Of a stretch of 64,000 nucleotides of DNA, positions 35,342-43,115 are shown piece after piece (position 1 is the first letter of the stretch; the number at the start of each line of letters is the position of its first letter). Source of the DNA: Bifidobacterium psychraerophilum (GTDB taxonomy: Bacteria; Actinomycetota; Actinomycetes; Actinomycetales; Bifidobacteriaceae); assembly GCF_000741705.1 (NCBI RefSeq), contig NZ_JGZI01000009.1, positions 558,001 through 622,000 of the forward strand. Direction: 5' to 3'. The notes below the pieces were generated by a model. It was given only the letters and a program-made list of their open reading frames with translations, had not been told where the DNA came from and did no database searches. Made by a program: the position numbers and the translations under genes.

Positions 35342-35370
35342 AAAAGACCCCACCGAAGCGGGGCCTTCAT
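35342..35370 (-). terminator. Minus-strand intrinsic terminator
   Basis: On the minus strand GGCCCC and GGGGTC pair across GCTTCGGT, followed by TTTT (plus-strand AAAA at 35342-35345). It ends the transcript of the fragment at 35383-35661. Confidence 0.7.
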
Positions 35371-35382
35371 CGCCGATTCTGA

Positions 35383-35661
35383 TCAGAGTGTGAATTCCTT
35401 GGTTATCTTGTTGGATCCGCTAAAGAGATCCGATACCTCAACGGATACGGGTGAAGTCTGATCCGATAGGACGTACGCGACCTGTACGGTCTGCTTCACG
35501 CCTTTCTTGATGGTCTTCATCTGCGCCTCGCCATCGTATCCTTGTGGGTTATCGGTGTATATGGCGGTGTCGAGGCTTGTGCCGTTCTGGAATGCCTTGA
35601 AGTCGAAGGCGGACATGAACATGGTGTCTGACCCGGTGTTGGTTGCAACAATGCGTATCAA
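35383..35661 (-). pseudogene. N-terminally truncated DUF5067-like fragment
   Basis: 92 codons that read like the C-terminal half of a DUF5067 lipoprotein domain: NTGSDTMFMSAFDFKAFQNG, DNPQGYDG and VSVEVSDLFS. No signal peptide or N-terminal half is present. A TAG lies directly before the only start, a TTG that overlaps the HxlR stop as TTGA. This looks like a gene remnant, possibly still translated by coupling. It lies beside the tRNA, in the accessory patch. Confidence 0.65.
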
Positions 35662-36077
35662 CTAGAGGGTGCGTCCTTCGACTGGTGCGCGGCCTGTGCA
35701 TCCAGCACCTGACCCAGGTGGTCGATCGACCAATCCTCGAGCGCTTTCAACGGGATGCGGAGGCTCTGCCCGGCATCTGTGAGACGGTACTCGACTCTGA
35801 CTGGCACCTCTGCCGTCACGGTGCGTGTGACAAGCCCATCCTCTTCGAGACCGCGGAGGGTCTGGGTGAGCATCTTCTGGGAGATCCCCTCAATGCGACG
35901 GCGCAGCTCGGAAAACCGCAGTGTGTCTTCCTCAAGCGCTCCGACGATGAGTACGGTCCATTTATCGCCGATGCGGTCCAGGATCCTCCGGGTCGGGCAT
36001 CCCTGCTCATAGGGGTTCCCGCGAATGTGGTTATTGGTTACCAAAAAGTGCCTACTTCCTAAAGGTAGTCTGGTCAC
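35658..36077 (-). CDS. HxlR-family transcriptional regulator
   Basis: Winged-helix regulator of 139 residues from a GTG at 36077. The core is CPTRRILDRIGDKWTVLIVGAL, followed by FSELRRRIEGISQKMLTQTLRGLEEDGLV and a wing with VPVRVEYRLTDAG, all typical of HxlR. A TTG at 36044 with AGGAAG upstream could be the true start, since the first 11 residues are unlike the family. It is divergent from a NAD(P)H-binding reductase, a common pairing in which the HxlR protein controls the enzyme in response to aldehydes, quinones or oxidants. Confidence 0.85.
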   Translation of the reverse strand: MTRLPLGSRHFLVTNNHIRGNPYEQGCPTRRILDRIGDKWTVLIVGALEEDTLRFSELRRRIEGISQKMLTQTLRGLEEDGLVTRTVTAEVPVRVEYRLTDAGQSLRIPLKALEDWSIDHLGQVLDAQAAHQSKDAPSS

Positions 36078-36124
36078 TTATAGTAACTAATGTCATCGTT
36101 CATCACAAGAAGGAGCACATACTC

Positions 36125-36760
36125 GTGGCATCCATCATCGTCATTGGCGGTACCGGTTACGCCGGATCACACATCGTCTCAGAAGCCTCATCACGCGGGC
36201 ACCAGGTCACCTCCATCAGCCGCACACTACCCACCGAGAAGATCAACGATGTCACCTATCGCACCGGTGACCTCACACAGGGGATCCCCGATCTGAACGG
36301 CGCGGACGTCGTGGTGGCAGCGCTCTCTCCGCGTGGCAGCAACGTCGGCATGTTGCGTGAAGCCTATGCCAAGCTCGCCGATACGGCGGTGAAGGCGGAC
36401 GTCCGCTTCGTCGCAGTCGGTGGTTTCAGCTCGTTACGCCCATCGGAAGGAGCGCCCCGCTTCGCAGACGGCGATGATCTGCCCGAAGCCTTCGTTGCAG
36501 AAGCCAAGGAGATGAATTCGATTCTCGAGGACCTGCTTGCGAGCGATAGCGCCGGTCAGTGGCTGTTCGTGAGCCCGGCTGCAGAGTTCGGTGCCTATAC
36601 GCCGGGTGAGAAGCTCGGTCATTATCGCACCTCCGGCGACGTCGCGCTCTTTGATGCCGAAGGAAAGTCCGCGATCAGCGGCGCCGACTTTGCGGCAGCG
36701 ATCGTGAACGAGATCGAGGATCCCACTGTCCAGCAAGGCCAGATCCACTTCGCGTACTGA
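36125..36760 (+). CDS. NAD(P)-binding Rossmann reductase (NmrA/SDR-like)
   Basis: Small Rossmann protein of 211 residues starting at a GTG with AAGGAG nine bases upstream. The dinucleotide motif is GGTGYAGSHIV at residues 8-18, and AVGGFSSLRP follows mid-protein. Such proteins reduce quinones or related compounds, or sense the NAD(P)H state. Forty-seven bases separate it from the divergent HxlR gene, enough for overlapping promoters. Confidence 0.85.
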   Translation: MASIIVIGGTGYAGSHIVSEASSRGHQVTSISRTLPTEKINDVTYRTGDLTQGIPDLNGADVVVAALSPRGSNVGMLREAYAKLADTAVKADVRFVAVGGFSSLRPSEGAPRFADGDDLPEAFVAEAKEMNSILEDLLASDSAGQWLFVSPAAEFGAYTPGEKLGHYRTSGDVALFDAEGKSAISGADFAAAIVNEIEDPTVQQGQIHFAY

Positions 36761-36962
36761 GCGGTGAAACCGGTTACCACCAGTCCCGTGCACAGGCGCT
36801 GAGGTGCGCGGGGCCCGGTGCAGGATTCAGCCTGTTCCGACCTGGGGCCGGGTGGCTGTGCCGAGCCCTGTGGTGTAGATACCCAACGGGCCCGATTGAC
36901 CTTCACCCGGTGGGCGAGAGAACCTTTGCCGTCTCTATCAGCAATCGCCGTCTGCAGAGTCG

Positions 36963-37409
36963 CTATCTTGAGATGTGGCCAAGCTCTTCGAATGCGGGAG
37001 CCTGCTTGCGCTGGGTGAGGAGCGCGCCAGCGTTCAATTCTGAGCACCAGCTGGGATATACGCGGAACCCACGTTTTCCCGGTCGGCCGCCTGCGGTGAT
37101 GCCGAGCGTTTCAAGATGCTCTGCGGTGAACCGGAACAAGCCGCGCCGATTATCGTAATGGACGAATACCAACAATCCCGAGGAATGGTCGTCACGCGTA
37201 AACGGCATCGTCGCGCCATCCGCGGATCTGCGCCAGAAGGCAACGAAAGCTCCGGCTTTGCTTGGGGTGTTTCTGGCAGTGCGGATATGCCACAGTTCAT
37301 CGTGGATGTGTGCAAGACCCGATTCGTAATCGCTGTTCTGCTCTTCAGGGGTCACCTCAATCGGTAGCCCGAGGCTGGTCGCATACTCTTCGAAGGCGGT
37401 GAAATGCAT
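36963..37409 (-). CDS. MepB-family protein
   Basis: 148 residues resembling MepB, a small protein found next to multidrug exporters in Staphylococcus. Conserved stretches are TPSKAGAFVAFWRRS, MPFTRDDHSSGLLVFVHYD and GKRGFRVYPSW. The function of the family is not known. The neighbours on both sides are accessory genes. The 237 bases beyond its start, up to the zinc-ribbon gene, hold no gene I can support. Confidence 0.8.
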   Translation of the reverse strand: MHFTAFEEYATSLGLPIEVTPEEQNSDYESGLAHIHDELWHIRTARNTPSKAGAFVAFWRRSADGATMPFTRDDHSSGLLVFVHYDNRRGLFRFTAEHLETLGITAGGRPGKRGFRVYPSWCSELNAGALLTQRKQAPAFEELGHISR

Positions 37410-37646
37410 CCGGACAGTCTATCTCGCCATCTCGCCTGATCGGCAACCGCAGGAAGGATAAGGGGACGTTGTCGTCATGGATCGTGAGTTGCCAAAACAG
37501 GGAAGCGCGTATTCTTCCCGTCAACAATCGCTGAAGAGGAAACTGGCTATACCAAAGCAGCGATAAGAGTGCCGAATCGCTTGGCGTATACGTCGGCTGC
37601 GGATAGTGCGGATTGGAAGCCGAATCGCATGCGTTTCGTTTCGGGT

Positions 37647-37898
37647 CTACACGCTCCAGGAATACCCGCACTGCTGGCAGACCGCGATTTTCTGCGTCCT
37701 GATGTTGGTCTTCCTATTCGGATGTATCACCCGCCAGATCAGCATGGGCAAAGTCAGAAACAGCCACAGGAGGGGATGCAGCCACCATCCGATCAGAATC
37801 CAATAGATTGCGCCGTGGCGGCCTTTCGGTGTCTGAATGGTGCTGATCTGCACGCTGATATTCGAACTGCCGCACTTGCGGCATACTAATCGATGCAT
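37647..37898 (-). CDS. Zinc-ribbon membrane mini-protein
   Basis: 83 residues with two metal-binding knuckles, CRKC at 6-9 and CQQC at 74-77, placed at either end of a Trp/Leu-rich hydrophobic hairpin (about residues 31-56). The layout suggests a membrane protein whose two ends fold together around one zinc ion. I do not recognise a named family or function. Composition and spacing of the Cys pairs argue that it is a real gene. Confidence 0.65.
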   Translation of the reverse strand: MHRLVCRKCGSSNISVQISTIQTPKGRHGAIYWILIGWWLHPLLWLFLTLPMLIWRVIHPNRKTNIRTQKIAVCQQCGYSWSV

Positions 37899-38100
37899 AG
37901 CCTTATCCGACTTCTTTCTTGATGGACCTCATACCTATATGATGATTCCCACACGGACATATATCTTGCCGAAGCAGGATTCTCTAAGCCGTGGACGCTC
38001 TCTGCTATTGCCTTTCCGGCTCGGCGCTTGCGGTGAGCACCACCCCGATCATTCTCTTCTTCATATCGTCATTGTTCATGACCGGATCTTCTTTTCAATC

Positions 38101-38142
38101 AATAGATACGTGTGAATAGATACGTATGAATAGATAGACATG
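38101..38142. repeat. Three tandem 14-bp repeats
   Basis: AATAGATACGTGTG, AATAGATACGTATG and AATAGATAGACATG follow each other without gaps at 38101, 38115 and 38129. The last copy runs into the left arm of a hairpin. Confidence 0.8.
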
Positions 38143-38172
38143 AATCGCGTCACCAGAGGAAACGCGATTCAT
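38140..38172. terminator. Hairpin downstream of the lipoprotein gene
   Basis: ATGAATCGCGT (38140-38150) and ACGCGATTCAT (38162-38172) form perfect 11-bp arms around an 11-base loop. It lies 70 bases past the stop of the minus-strand lipoprotein gene. No T run is present. Confidence 0.55.
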
Positions 38173-38241
38173 ACGAAATACCAGATGCTCAGCAACCGGG
38201 GCTCGCCGGAACCATTGCCTCATTGCCGAGTGGCACGAAAA

Positions 38242-38955
38242 TTACTGCCGGCCTAATTTTTGGGATATGCCTCCGTGGTGGGAGCACATACCTCTGTAGT
38301 TGGGCGCTCCTGGTGCAGAGGTTGATCTGGTGCCATCCTTGCAGACCGCGAGCAATGAACCGTTGCCCGACTGCTGTTGTGATTGTTGCTGAGCCGCTTC
38401 GGCATCGGACTTGGCTTTTGCCTGGGCTGCCGCTTCGGCGGCGGCTTTCTGTGCTGCTGCCTGATCGGCTGCCGCCTTTTCCTGGGCGGCCTCTTCTTGC
38501 GCGGCTTTCTCCTCGGCGGCCTTCTGGGCTGCCGCTGCGTCGTCCGCCTTTTTCTGCTCCACGCTTGCGGTCACCTTGTCCATTGCGGATTGCAATGGTT
38601 GCACGGCATCCGTGAAGTCATCAGGTGACTCGGAGTCTATGGCCGTCGCGGTGTTGATGGCATCGGTGAGATCCACCCGCGTTTGGGGGTCGGCGACGTT
38701 GTCATTCGACGAATCGAGCAAGGTGTGGGCATCACTGATCGTGCTTGACAATTCACTTTTTGCACTATCGAGTTCCTGCTTTGCCTGTTCGCTGGCCGCC
38801 GCAGCCTTCGCTGCCTCCGCCGATTTGGACTCTGCCGCAAGAGCGCTTGCGGAGGCCTCCGCCTCACTGGATGAAGCTGATGATTCCGAAGAACAGCCTG
38901 CGAGCCCTATGGTGAGCAAACCACATATGAGGAGGGATATGGCTTTCTTATTCAT
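38242..38955 (-). CDS. Ala/Glu/Lys-rich lipoprotein with DUF3761-like C-terminus
   Basis: 237 residues. The signal peptide ends in LAGC with Cys21. Residues about 28-205 are an Ala/Ser/Glu/Lys/Gln-rich, strongly helical region with repeats such as EKAAQEEAAQEKAA, probably a coiled coil spanning the wall. The C-terminal 40 residues contain a Cys-bearing unit, CKDGTRSTS and CSHHGG, that matches the DUF3761 pattern. The start at 38955 has a purine-rich site upstream; a longer frame to 39072 lacks a signal peptide. The function of the C-terminal domain is unknown. Confidence 0.8.
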   Translation of the reverse strand: MNKKAISLLICGLLTIGLAGCSSESSASSSEAEASASALAAESKSAEAAKAAAASEQAKQELDSAKSELSSTISDAHTLLDSSNDNVADPQTRVDLTDAINTATAIDSESPDDFTDAVQPLQSAMDKVTASVEQKKADDAAAAQKAAEEKAAQEEAAQEKAAADQAAAQKAAAEAAAQAKAKSDAEAAQQQSQQQSGNGSLLAVCKDGTRSTSAPGAPNYRGMCSHHGGISQKLGRQ

Positions 38956-39154
38956 GTTTCTTCTCTCTTTTGGCAACAGTGCCTGAAAGGAATCATAACG
39001 CCACCTGTGTAAACAGCGTGATGCGATATCACGATTGGATACCGCAGAGCGACGTATGAAGGTTCCCGTCATTCCTCAATACACGTGTTGAGACTCTGAC
39101 GACGCCGCACAATGCTGTCTCGACGTTGTTTGGATCGATTGGGACAGTTGCCGG

Positions 39155-39934
39155 ATGCCGCTGTGGGAATTCCCCGATAAGATGTCCCTATCGAGGGCCA
39201 ATGTGCGAGATATGACCTTGAAAAAGTGGGAGTCGATTACCGAGTGGCCATTGACCGTTCTTTCGTTCCTGTTCCTGATTATGTACGCGTGGCAGATTCT
39301 TGCTCAGCCGATTGGGGTGTGGAATGATCTCGCCGAGTGGTCGATGAATGCCCTCTGGGTGGTATTCGGTGTTGATTACCTCTTGTCCCTGCTGTTGGCT
39401 GAGAAGAAGTGGGATTGGTTCGTGCACCATCTCTTCGATCTGATCATCGTTGTGTTGCCGATGGTCCGACCGCTTCGAGTGCTTCGTGTGCTGACCGCTC
39501 TGAATGCCTTGCATCGAACGAGCGGCATGGCATTGCGCGGACGCATAACGATGTATGCCGCCGCCTCCGTGGTGCTGATCGTATTCATCGGCGCGCTGGC
39601 TGTGCTGGATGCCGAGCGATACGCTCCTGGTGCATCGATACGCAATTTCGGGCAGGCCTTATGGTGGACTTTCGTGACGATCACCACGGTTGGTTACGGT
39701 GACTACTCGCCGATTACCGGTACGGGCAGGGTGATCGCATTCGTCCTGATGCTGGGTGGGATAGCGTTGATCGGTGTGGTTACGGCAACCCTGGCATCCT
39801 GGATCGTCGATGAGGTTGGCGCTGAGGAAAAGAAGGAGACGCAAATCACCCGTGAACAGGTGGAATTGGTATCGCAGCGTCTTGAGCGCATAGAGCGGAA
39901 ACTTGATGATATCAAGATACCGAAGCAGTCATAG
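39155..39934 (+). CDS. Voltage-gated-type potassium channel
   Basis: Six-helix cation channel subunit of 259 residues. Helix S4 carries arginines in RPLRVLRVLTAL (105-116), the voltage-sensor pattern. The pore loop has the K+ selectivity filter TTVGYGD at 177-183, followed by S6 and a short C-terminal coiled-coil segment (ITREQVELVSQRLERIERKLDD). It should act as a tetramer. ATGs at 39155, 39182 and 39212 are all possible starts; none has a strong ribosome site, and S1 begins near residue 31 of the longest form. Confidence 0.9.
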   Translation: MPLWEFPDKMSLSRANVRDMTLKKWESITEWPLTVLSFLFLIMYAWQILAQPIGVWNDLAEWSMNALWVVFGVDYLLSLLLAEKKWDWFVHHLFDLIIVVLPMVRPLRVLRVLTALNALHRTSGMALRGRITMYAAASVVLIVFIGALAVLDAERYAPGASIRNFGQALWWTFVTITTVGYGDYSPITGTGRVIAFVLMLGGIALIGVVTATLASWIVDEVGAEEKKETQITREQVELVSQRLERIERKLDDIKIPKQS

Positions 39935-40246
39935 ATTGCCGCACCACACTGTTGTGGAATATGCGACCTGAGGACCTGGTGCTTGCTGGAATAACGGAAA
40001 ACACACCAGAAAGATTCTCAGTTCCTTTCCTGCGAACGACGATATTGTCCGTATGGATGCGCTGCTTGGCTGATCGTCCGCCCTGGGAGTTATTCCCCGC
40101 GACACTGATACCTCAGCGCAAAGGCTTTCATCATGAGTGCTGAAATAATGTGAATACTGTTCGTAAAAACGTCGTCATCATTTCGCAATGAAGCATCCCT
40201 AAGTTCTTTCCTATCCGCTACGAAGCGGTCTAAGAAGGGGAAATGA
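39935..40246. other. Gene-free stretch before the serine hydrolase
   Basis: These 312 bases hold no supportable gene. A small hairpin, CCGCT and AGCGG around ACGA at 40215-40228, sits just before the ribosome site of the next gene. Nothing else stands out. Confidence 0.45.
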
Positions 40247-41503
40247 ATGAAACATAAATCGGTGATGACATTCACTGCGATGACGATGGCCGTCGCGCTC
40301 ATGACTGCGGTCGTGCCAAGCGCATTTGCCGAAGGGCAAGGTTCCGTAAAGGCGTCACAGTCAACGGCGGCATTGCAGACGAGAATCGACGAGGTCATAG
40401 CCTCGGCACAGGCCAAAGGCATCACGGTGGGAGCGACCTTTCAGGATCTCAGCGGTGTCTATGGGGGAGGGAGCTTGTCTGCGGGCGCCCATGGCCAAGC
40501 GTTCAAAGCCGCCAGCACCATCAAACTCGGGATCACCTCGTATCTGATGCATGGTGTGGATCAGGGGAAGTGGTCGTTGGATACGCCGATCACCGTAGAG
40601 AGCAGTGATGTTGTTGGAGGAGCCGGAACCATACAAAGTGATGTCGCTGCTCTGCCGAAGGATTTCACCCTATCCGAGCTGATGCGGCTGATGATCACCG
40701 TCAGTGACAACACCGCGACCAATCGACTCATCGATTTCGCTGGCGGATTCGACAAGATCAATGCCTACACGCAGTCAGTTGGGTTGGCGGATTCAGGCTT
40801 CCATCTGGGACGCAAGATGATCCTGCCCCATACGGCCGAAGAGGAGAATTGGATCAGTTCGGATGAGGATGCGAAACTGCTCACCCTGATATACCGGGCG
40901 AGCACCGATTCTTCGGGCGGCATCATATCCCAGGAATCGGCCAAGCAGGTCATCGCGTGGATGCGCCAGCAGACAGTGAACACCAAATTCGGTGCGGTCA
41001 TTCCACGGGAGGTTCTGGCCAACAAAACCGGCGAGAACACCGATGTCAGCCACGACACCGGCTATGTGCTGGTTCCCGGTAGGGAGGTGGCGCTTTCGGT
41101 GATGACCTCATTCGACCCATCGCAGTTCACGGATTGGACCACAGCCTTCAACACCGCGAACGAGCAGGTTCAAGCGGTGGCGAAGGTCGTGTACCAATAT
41201 CTGTTGGAAGACCATCCTGTTGCCACGAGCGGGGAGCCCGCAAACACGCCCACGCCGACGGTGACGATGCCCGGTGAGACCGCGGGTGCTGCGAGCGATC
41301 ATGCTTCGACAGCAAGCGGTGGAGTGGAGCAATCACAGAGCACCAAGGCTGCATCGACAGCGAAGACCTTGGCTGATACGGGTGCTTCGGAAGATTTGAT
41401 CCCGGTGCTGGTCGTCATCCTTGCCGTTACCGGGGCATGCTGCATCCTCGCGAAAGCGGTCGGTAGAAGGATCGTGGAGCCTCATAGCGAATCAGGGATG
41501 TGA
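40247..41503 (+). CDS. Sortase-anchored class A beta-lactamase-like serine hydrolase
   Basis: 418 residues with a signal peptide ending AFA near residue 28. The active-site triad of motifs is complete: S90-x-x-K93 (STIK), SDN at 153-155 and KTG at 260-262. The omega-loop Glu typical of true class A beta-lactamases is not obvious, so a DD-peptidase-like or other hydrolase role is also possible. After a Thr/Ser/Pro linker come LADTG (375-379), a hydrophobic segment and a basic tail, an LAXTG sorting signal. The start follows AAGAAGGGG. It should work at the cell wall. Confidence 0.85.
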   Translation: MKHKSVMTFTAMTMAVALMTAVVPSAFAEGQGSVKASQSTAALQTRIDEVIASAQAKGITVGATFQDLSGVYGGGSLSAGAHGQAFKAASTIKLGITSYLMHGVDQGKWSLDTPITVESSDVVGGAGTIQSDVAALPKDFTLSELMRLMITVSDNTATNRLIDFAGGFDKINAYTQSVGLADSGFHLGRKMILPHTAEEENWISSDEDAKLLTLIYRASTDSSGGIISQESAKQVIAWMRQQTVNTKFGAVIPREVLANKTGENTDVSHDTGYVLVPGREVALSVMTSFDPSQFTDWTTAFNTANEQVQAVAKVVYQYLLEDHPVATSGEPANTPTPTVTMPGETAGAASDHASTASGGVEQSQSTKAASTAKTLADTGASEDLIPVLVVILAVTGACCILAKAVGRRIVEPHSESGM

Positions 41504-41554
41504 ACCACCCTTTTCCTGCCTGAGATGGCATCCATCTGATTCAGGTATGGGAGC

Positions 41555-41610
41555 GGGCAGACAAGACCCGGACATCCGGCATTGACCGGGCATCCGGGTC
41601 TTGTCTGCCC
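41555..41610. terminator. Bidirectional hairpin between convergent genes
   Basis: Perfect 18-bp arms (41555-41572 and 41593-41610) with further partial pairing in the 20-base loop. It lies between the serine hydrolase (plus) and the SDR gene (minus). Like the hairpin at 20708 it lacks a T run. Confidence 0.8.
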
Positions 41611-41643
41611 GGCGTCCCCCTTCGATTCCGCCGGACACTGGGA

Positions 41644-42390
41644 TTACAGGGTGCTCCAACCTCCGTCCGATGTCATGATCGCACCGGAGACATTGAGCGA
41701 GTCATCGCTCAACAGCCAGGTGATCGCAGCTGCGAGCTGCTCGGGTGAGGCCGGGGGAGGTGTGACCTGGAAAGCGCCTTTCAATACCTCCGCCGCGTAT
41801 TCCGACTTGAACGGGGCCTCAATATTGGTGATGACCCCTCCGGGCAGCACGGCATTCGTTCTGACGCCTTTCCTGCTATAGAAGGCCGCGTTGTTCTTGG
41901 TCATGCCGACAACGGCATATTTCGATGTGGTGTAGGAGATGCCGCCTGCGAGACGGGTCGCCGCCTCTGAAGCCACATTCACGATGGATCCTGATCCGTG
42001 TTCGATCATGATCGGTAAAACAGCTCTGGTGAGTTTCATCACCGCGGTGACATTAATCGCCATGACGCGCTCCCAAGTGGCATCGTCGACTTCGGCATTC
42101 GGCAGGAATCCATCCATGATCCCGGCGTTGTTGACGAGACCATCGATCGGTGAATCCGCAGCCCCCACGATCTGCTGTATCACCGCGTCATCACAGATAT
42201 CACCTGTCACCGTCTTCAGATCCGCTGAGGGGAATTCGGCTTTGAACTCCTCAAGTCTGTCTTCGGAGACATCCGTCGCCACCACGCTGCATCCTTCATT
42301 GATGAGCCGTGCGGCCGTCGCCTTGCCGATGCCTGATCCTGCTCCGGTGACGATAACGGTTTTGCCTTCGAATCGTTTGTTTGCTGACAT
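41644..42390 (-). CDS. Short-chain dehydrogenase/reductase
   Basis: Classical SDR of 248 residues. The cofactor motif is TGAGSGIG, NNAG follows near residue 87, and the catalytic pattern is Ser of VNVASEAA plus YTTSK. It ends in a typical VSGAIMTSDGGWSTL. It resembles 3-oxoacyl-ACP reductase and 2,3-butanediol-type enzymes; the substrate cannot be set. AAAGGAAG precedes the start, and a perfect 14-base palindrome overlaps it. Confidence 0.9.
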   Translation of the reverse strand: MSANKRFEGKTVIVTGAGSGIGKATAARLINEGCSVVATDVSEDRLEEFKAEFPSADLKTVTGDICDDAVIQQIVGAADSPIDGLVNNAGIMDGFLPNAEVDDATWERVMAINVTAVMKLTRAVLPIMIEHGSGSIVNVASEAATRLAGGISYTTSKYAVVGMTKNNAAFYSRKGVRTNAVLPGGVITNIEAPFKSEYAAEVLKGAFQVTPPPASPEQLAAAITWLLSDDSLNVSGAIMTSDGGWSTL

Positions 42391-42399
42391 TAATCACTT

Positions 42400-42413
42400 C
42401 CTTTCGCGAAAGG
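42400..42413. promoter_or_regulatory. 14-bp palindrome at the SDR ribosome site
   Basis: CCTTTCGCGAAAGG is its own reverse complement and covers the SDR ribosome-binding site. It could be an operator or a structure that hides the site. Confidence 0.45.
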
Positions 42414-42464
42414 TTACGAATAGTGTAATCGTCAATGCCGGGAGACACACCATTCCGGACGGTT

Positions 42465-42511
42465 GGAATGGCCGCATTCGAATGACAGTGTCTGGAACGG
42501 CTGCGTTCGAA
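42465..42511. repeat. Two 18-bp direct repeats in the SDR/GNAT divergent gap
   Basis: GGAATGGCCGCATTCGAA (42465-42482) and GGAACGGCTGCGTTCGAA (42494-42511) differ at three positions and are 29 bases apart. Both end in TTCGAA. They lie between the divergent SDR and GNAT genes and may be regulator sites. Confidence 0.55.
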
Positions 42512-42549
42512 ACGACCATGTAGGGATGCGCTGTTGATACGGTTGGGGT

Positions 42550-43014
42550 ATGGAAGAAGAGCCCACGGAGGAGCGGATCAGCTTCGTAGCCATTGATCAT
42601 TCGAATTTCAGTGATGCGATTGCGTTGAAACGTCCCGAGGATGAGGACTATGTGGCCCCGGTGCTGTATTCACTGGCGGAAGCCTGGCTGTATCGCGCCG
42701 AAGGGAGCGTCGATCCTTTTCTGGCTTGCCTCGATGGCAAGGCGATAGCCTTCGTGATGACGCATACGCAGCGCTCAAGCAGAACCCTTGACATATGGCG
42801 TTTGCTCATCCCGCCGGAATCGACCAACCGGGGATTCGGCACCAGGATATTGAAGAAGCTCATCGCTGAAAGCAGGCGGTCCGGAGCATACGATGCCCTT
42901 GAGCTGTCATATGTGCCGGGCAATGCCTTGGCTGAGCATGTCTACGACAAGATGGGATTCATACCGACAGGCGATCTCGATGACGGCGAAATCATCATGC
43001 GTCTGACGTTGTGA
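42550..43014 (+). CDS. GNAT-family N-acetyltransferase
   Basis: 154 residues with the GNAT fold order. The acetyl-CoA loop is STNRGFGTRILKKLI near residues 94-108, preceded by the beta-strand LDIWRLLIPP, and the C-terminal part has ALAEHVYDKMGFIPTG. The acceptor is unknown. No strong ribosome site is visible before the ATG. It is divergent from the SDR gene. Confidence 0.82.
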   Translation: MEEEPTEERISFVAIDHSNFSDAIALKRPEDEDYVAPVLYSLAEAWLYRAEGSVDPFLACLDGKAIAFVMTHTQRSSRTLDIWRLLIPPESTNRGFGTRILKKLIAESRRSGAYDALELSYVPGNALAEHVYDKMGFIPTGDLDDGEIIMRLTL

Positions 43015-43115
43015 AGGCGTGCGGTCGGTCAGGGCTGCCACACACCGAGCGCATCCGCATCACATGACTATGGTGCTTGATGGCATCGCTTCTGTACGGC
43101 AGCCACGCCCGCCCC

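Larger units (their letters stand above)
37899..38241. other. Gene-free stretch with a 14-bp tandem repeat and a hairpin
   Basis: No gene is supported in these 343 bases between the zinc-ribbon gene and the lipoprotein gene. It contains the tandem repeat at 38101-38142 and the inverted repeat at 38140-38172. It is AT-richer than the surrounding DNA. Confidence 0.5.

Noticed and set aside
35260-37900. Integrated phage or insertion sequence at tRNA-His
   Set aside because: No integrase, transposase or target duplication is visible; only a scar-like patch can be claimed.
38101-38172. CRISPR array
   Set aside because: Repeats are 14 bases, directly adjacent and without spacers; no cas genes are near. 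The same holds for the other repeat blocks in the window.
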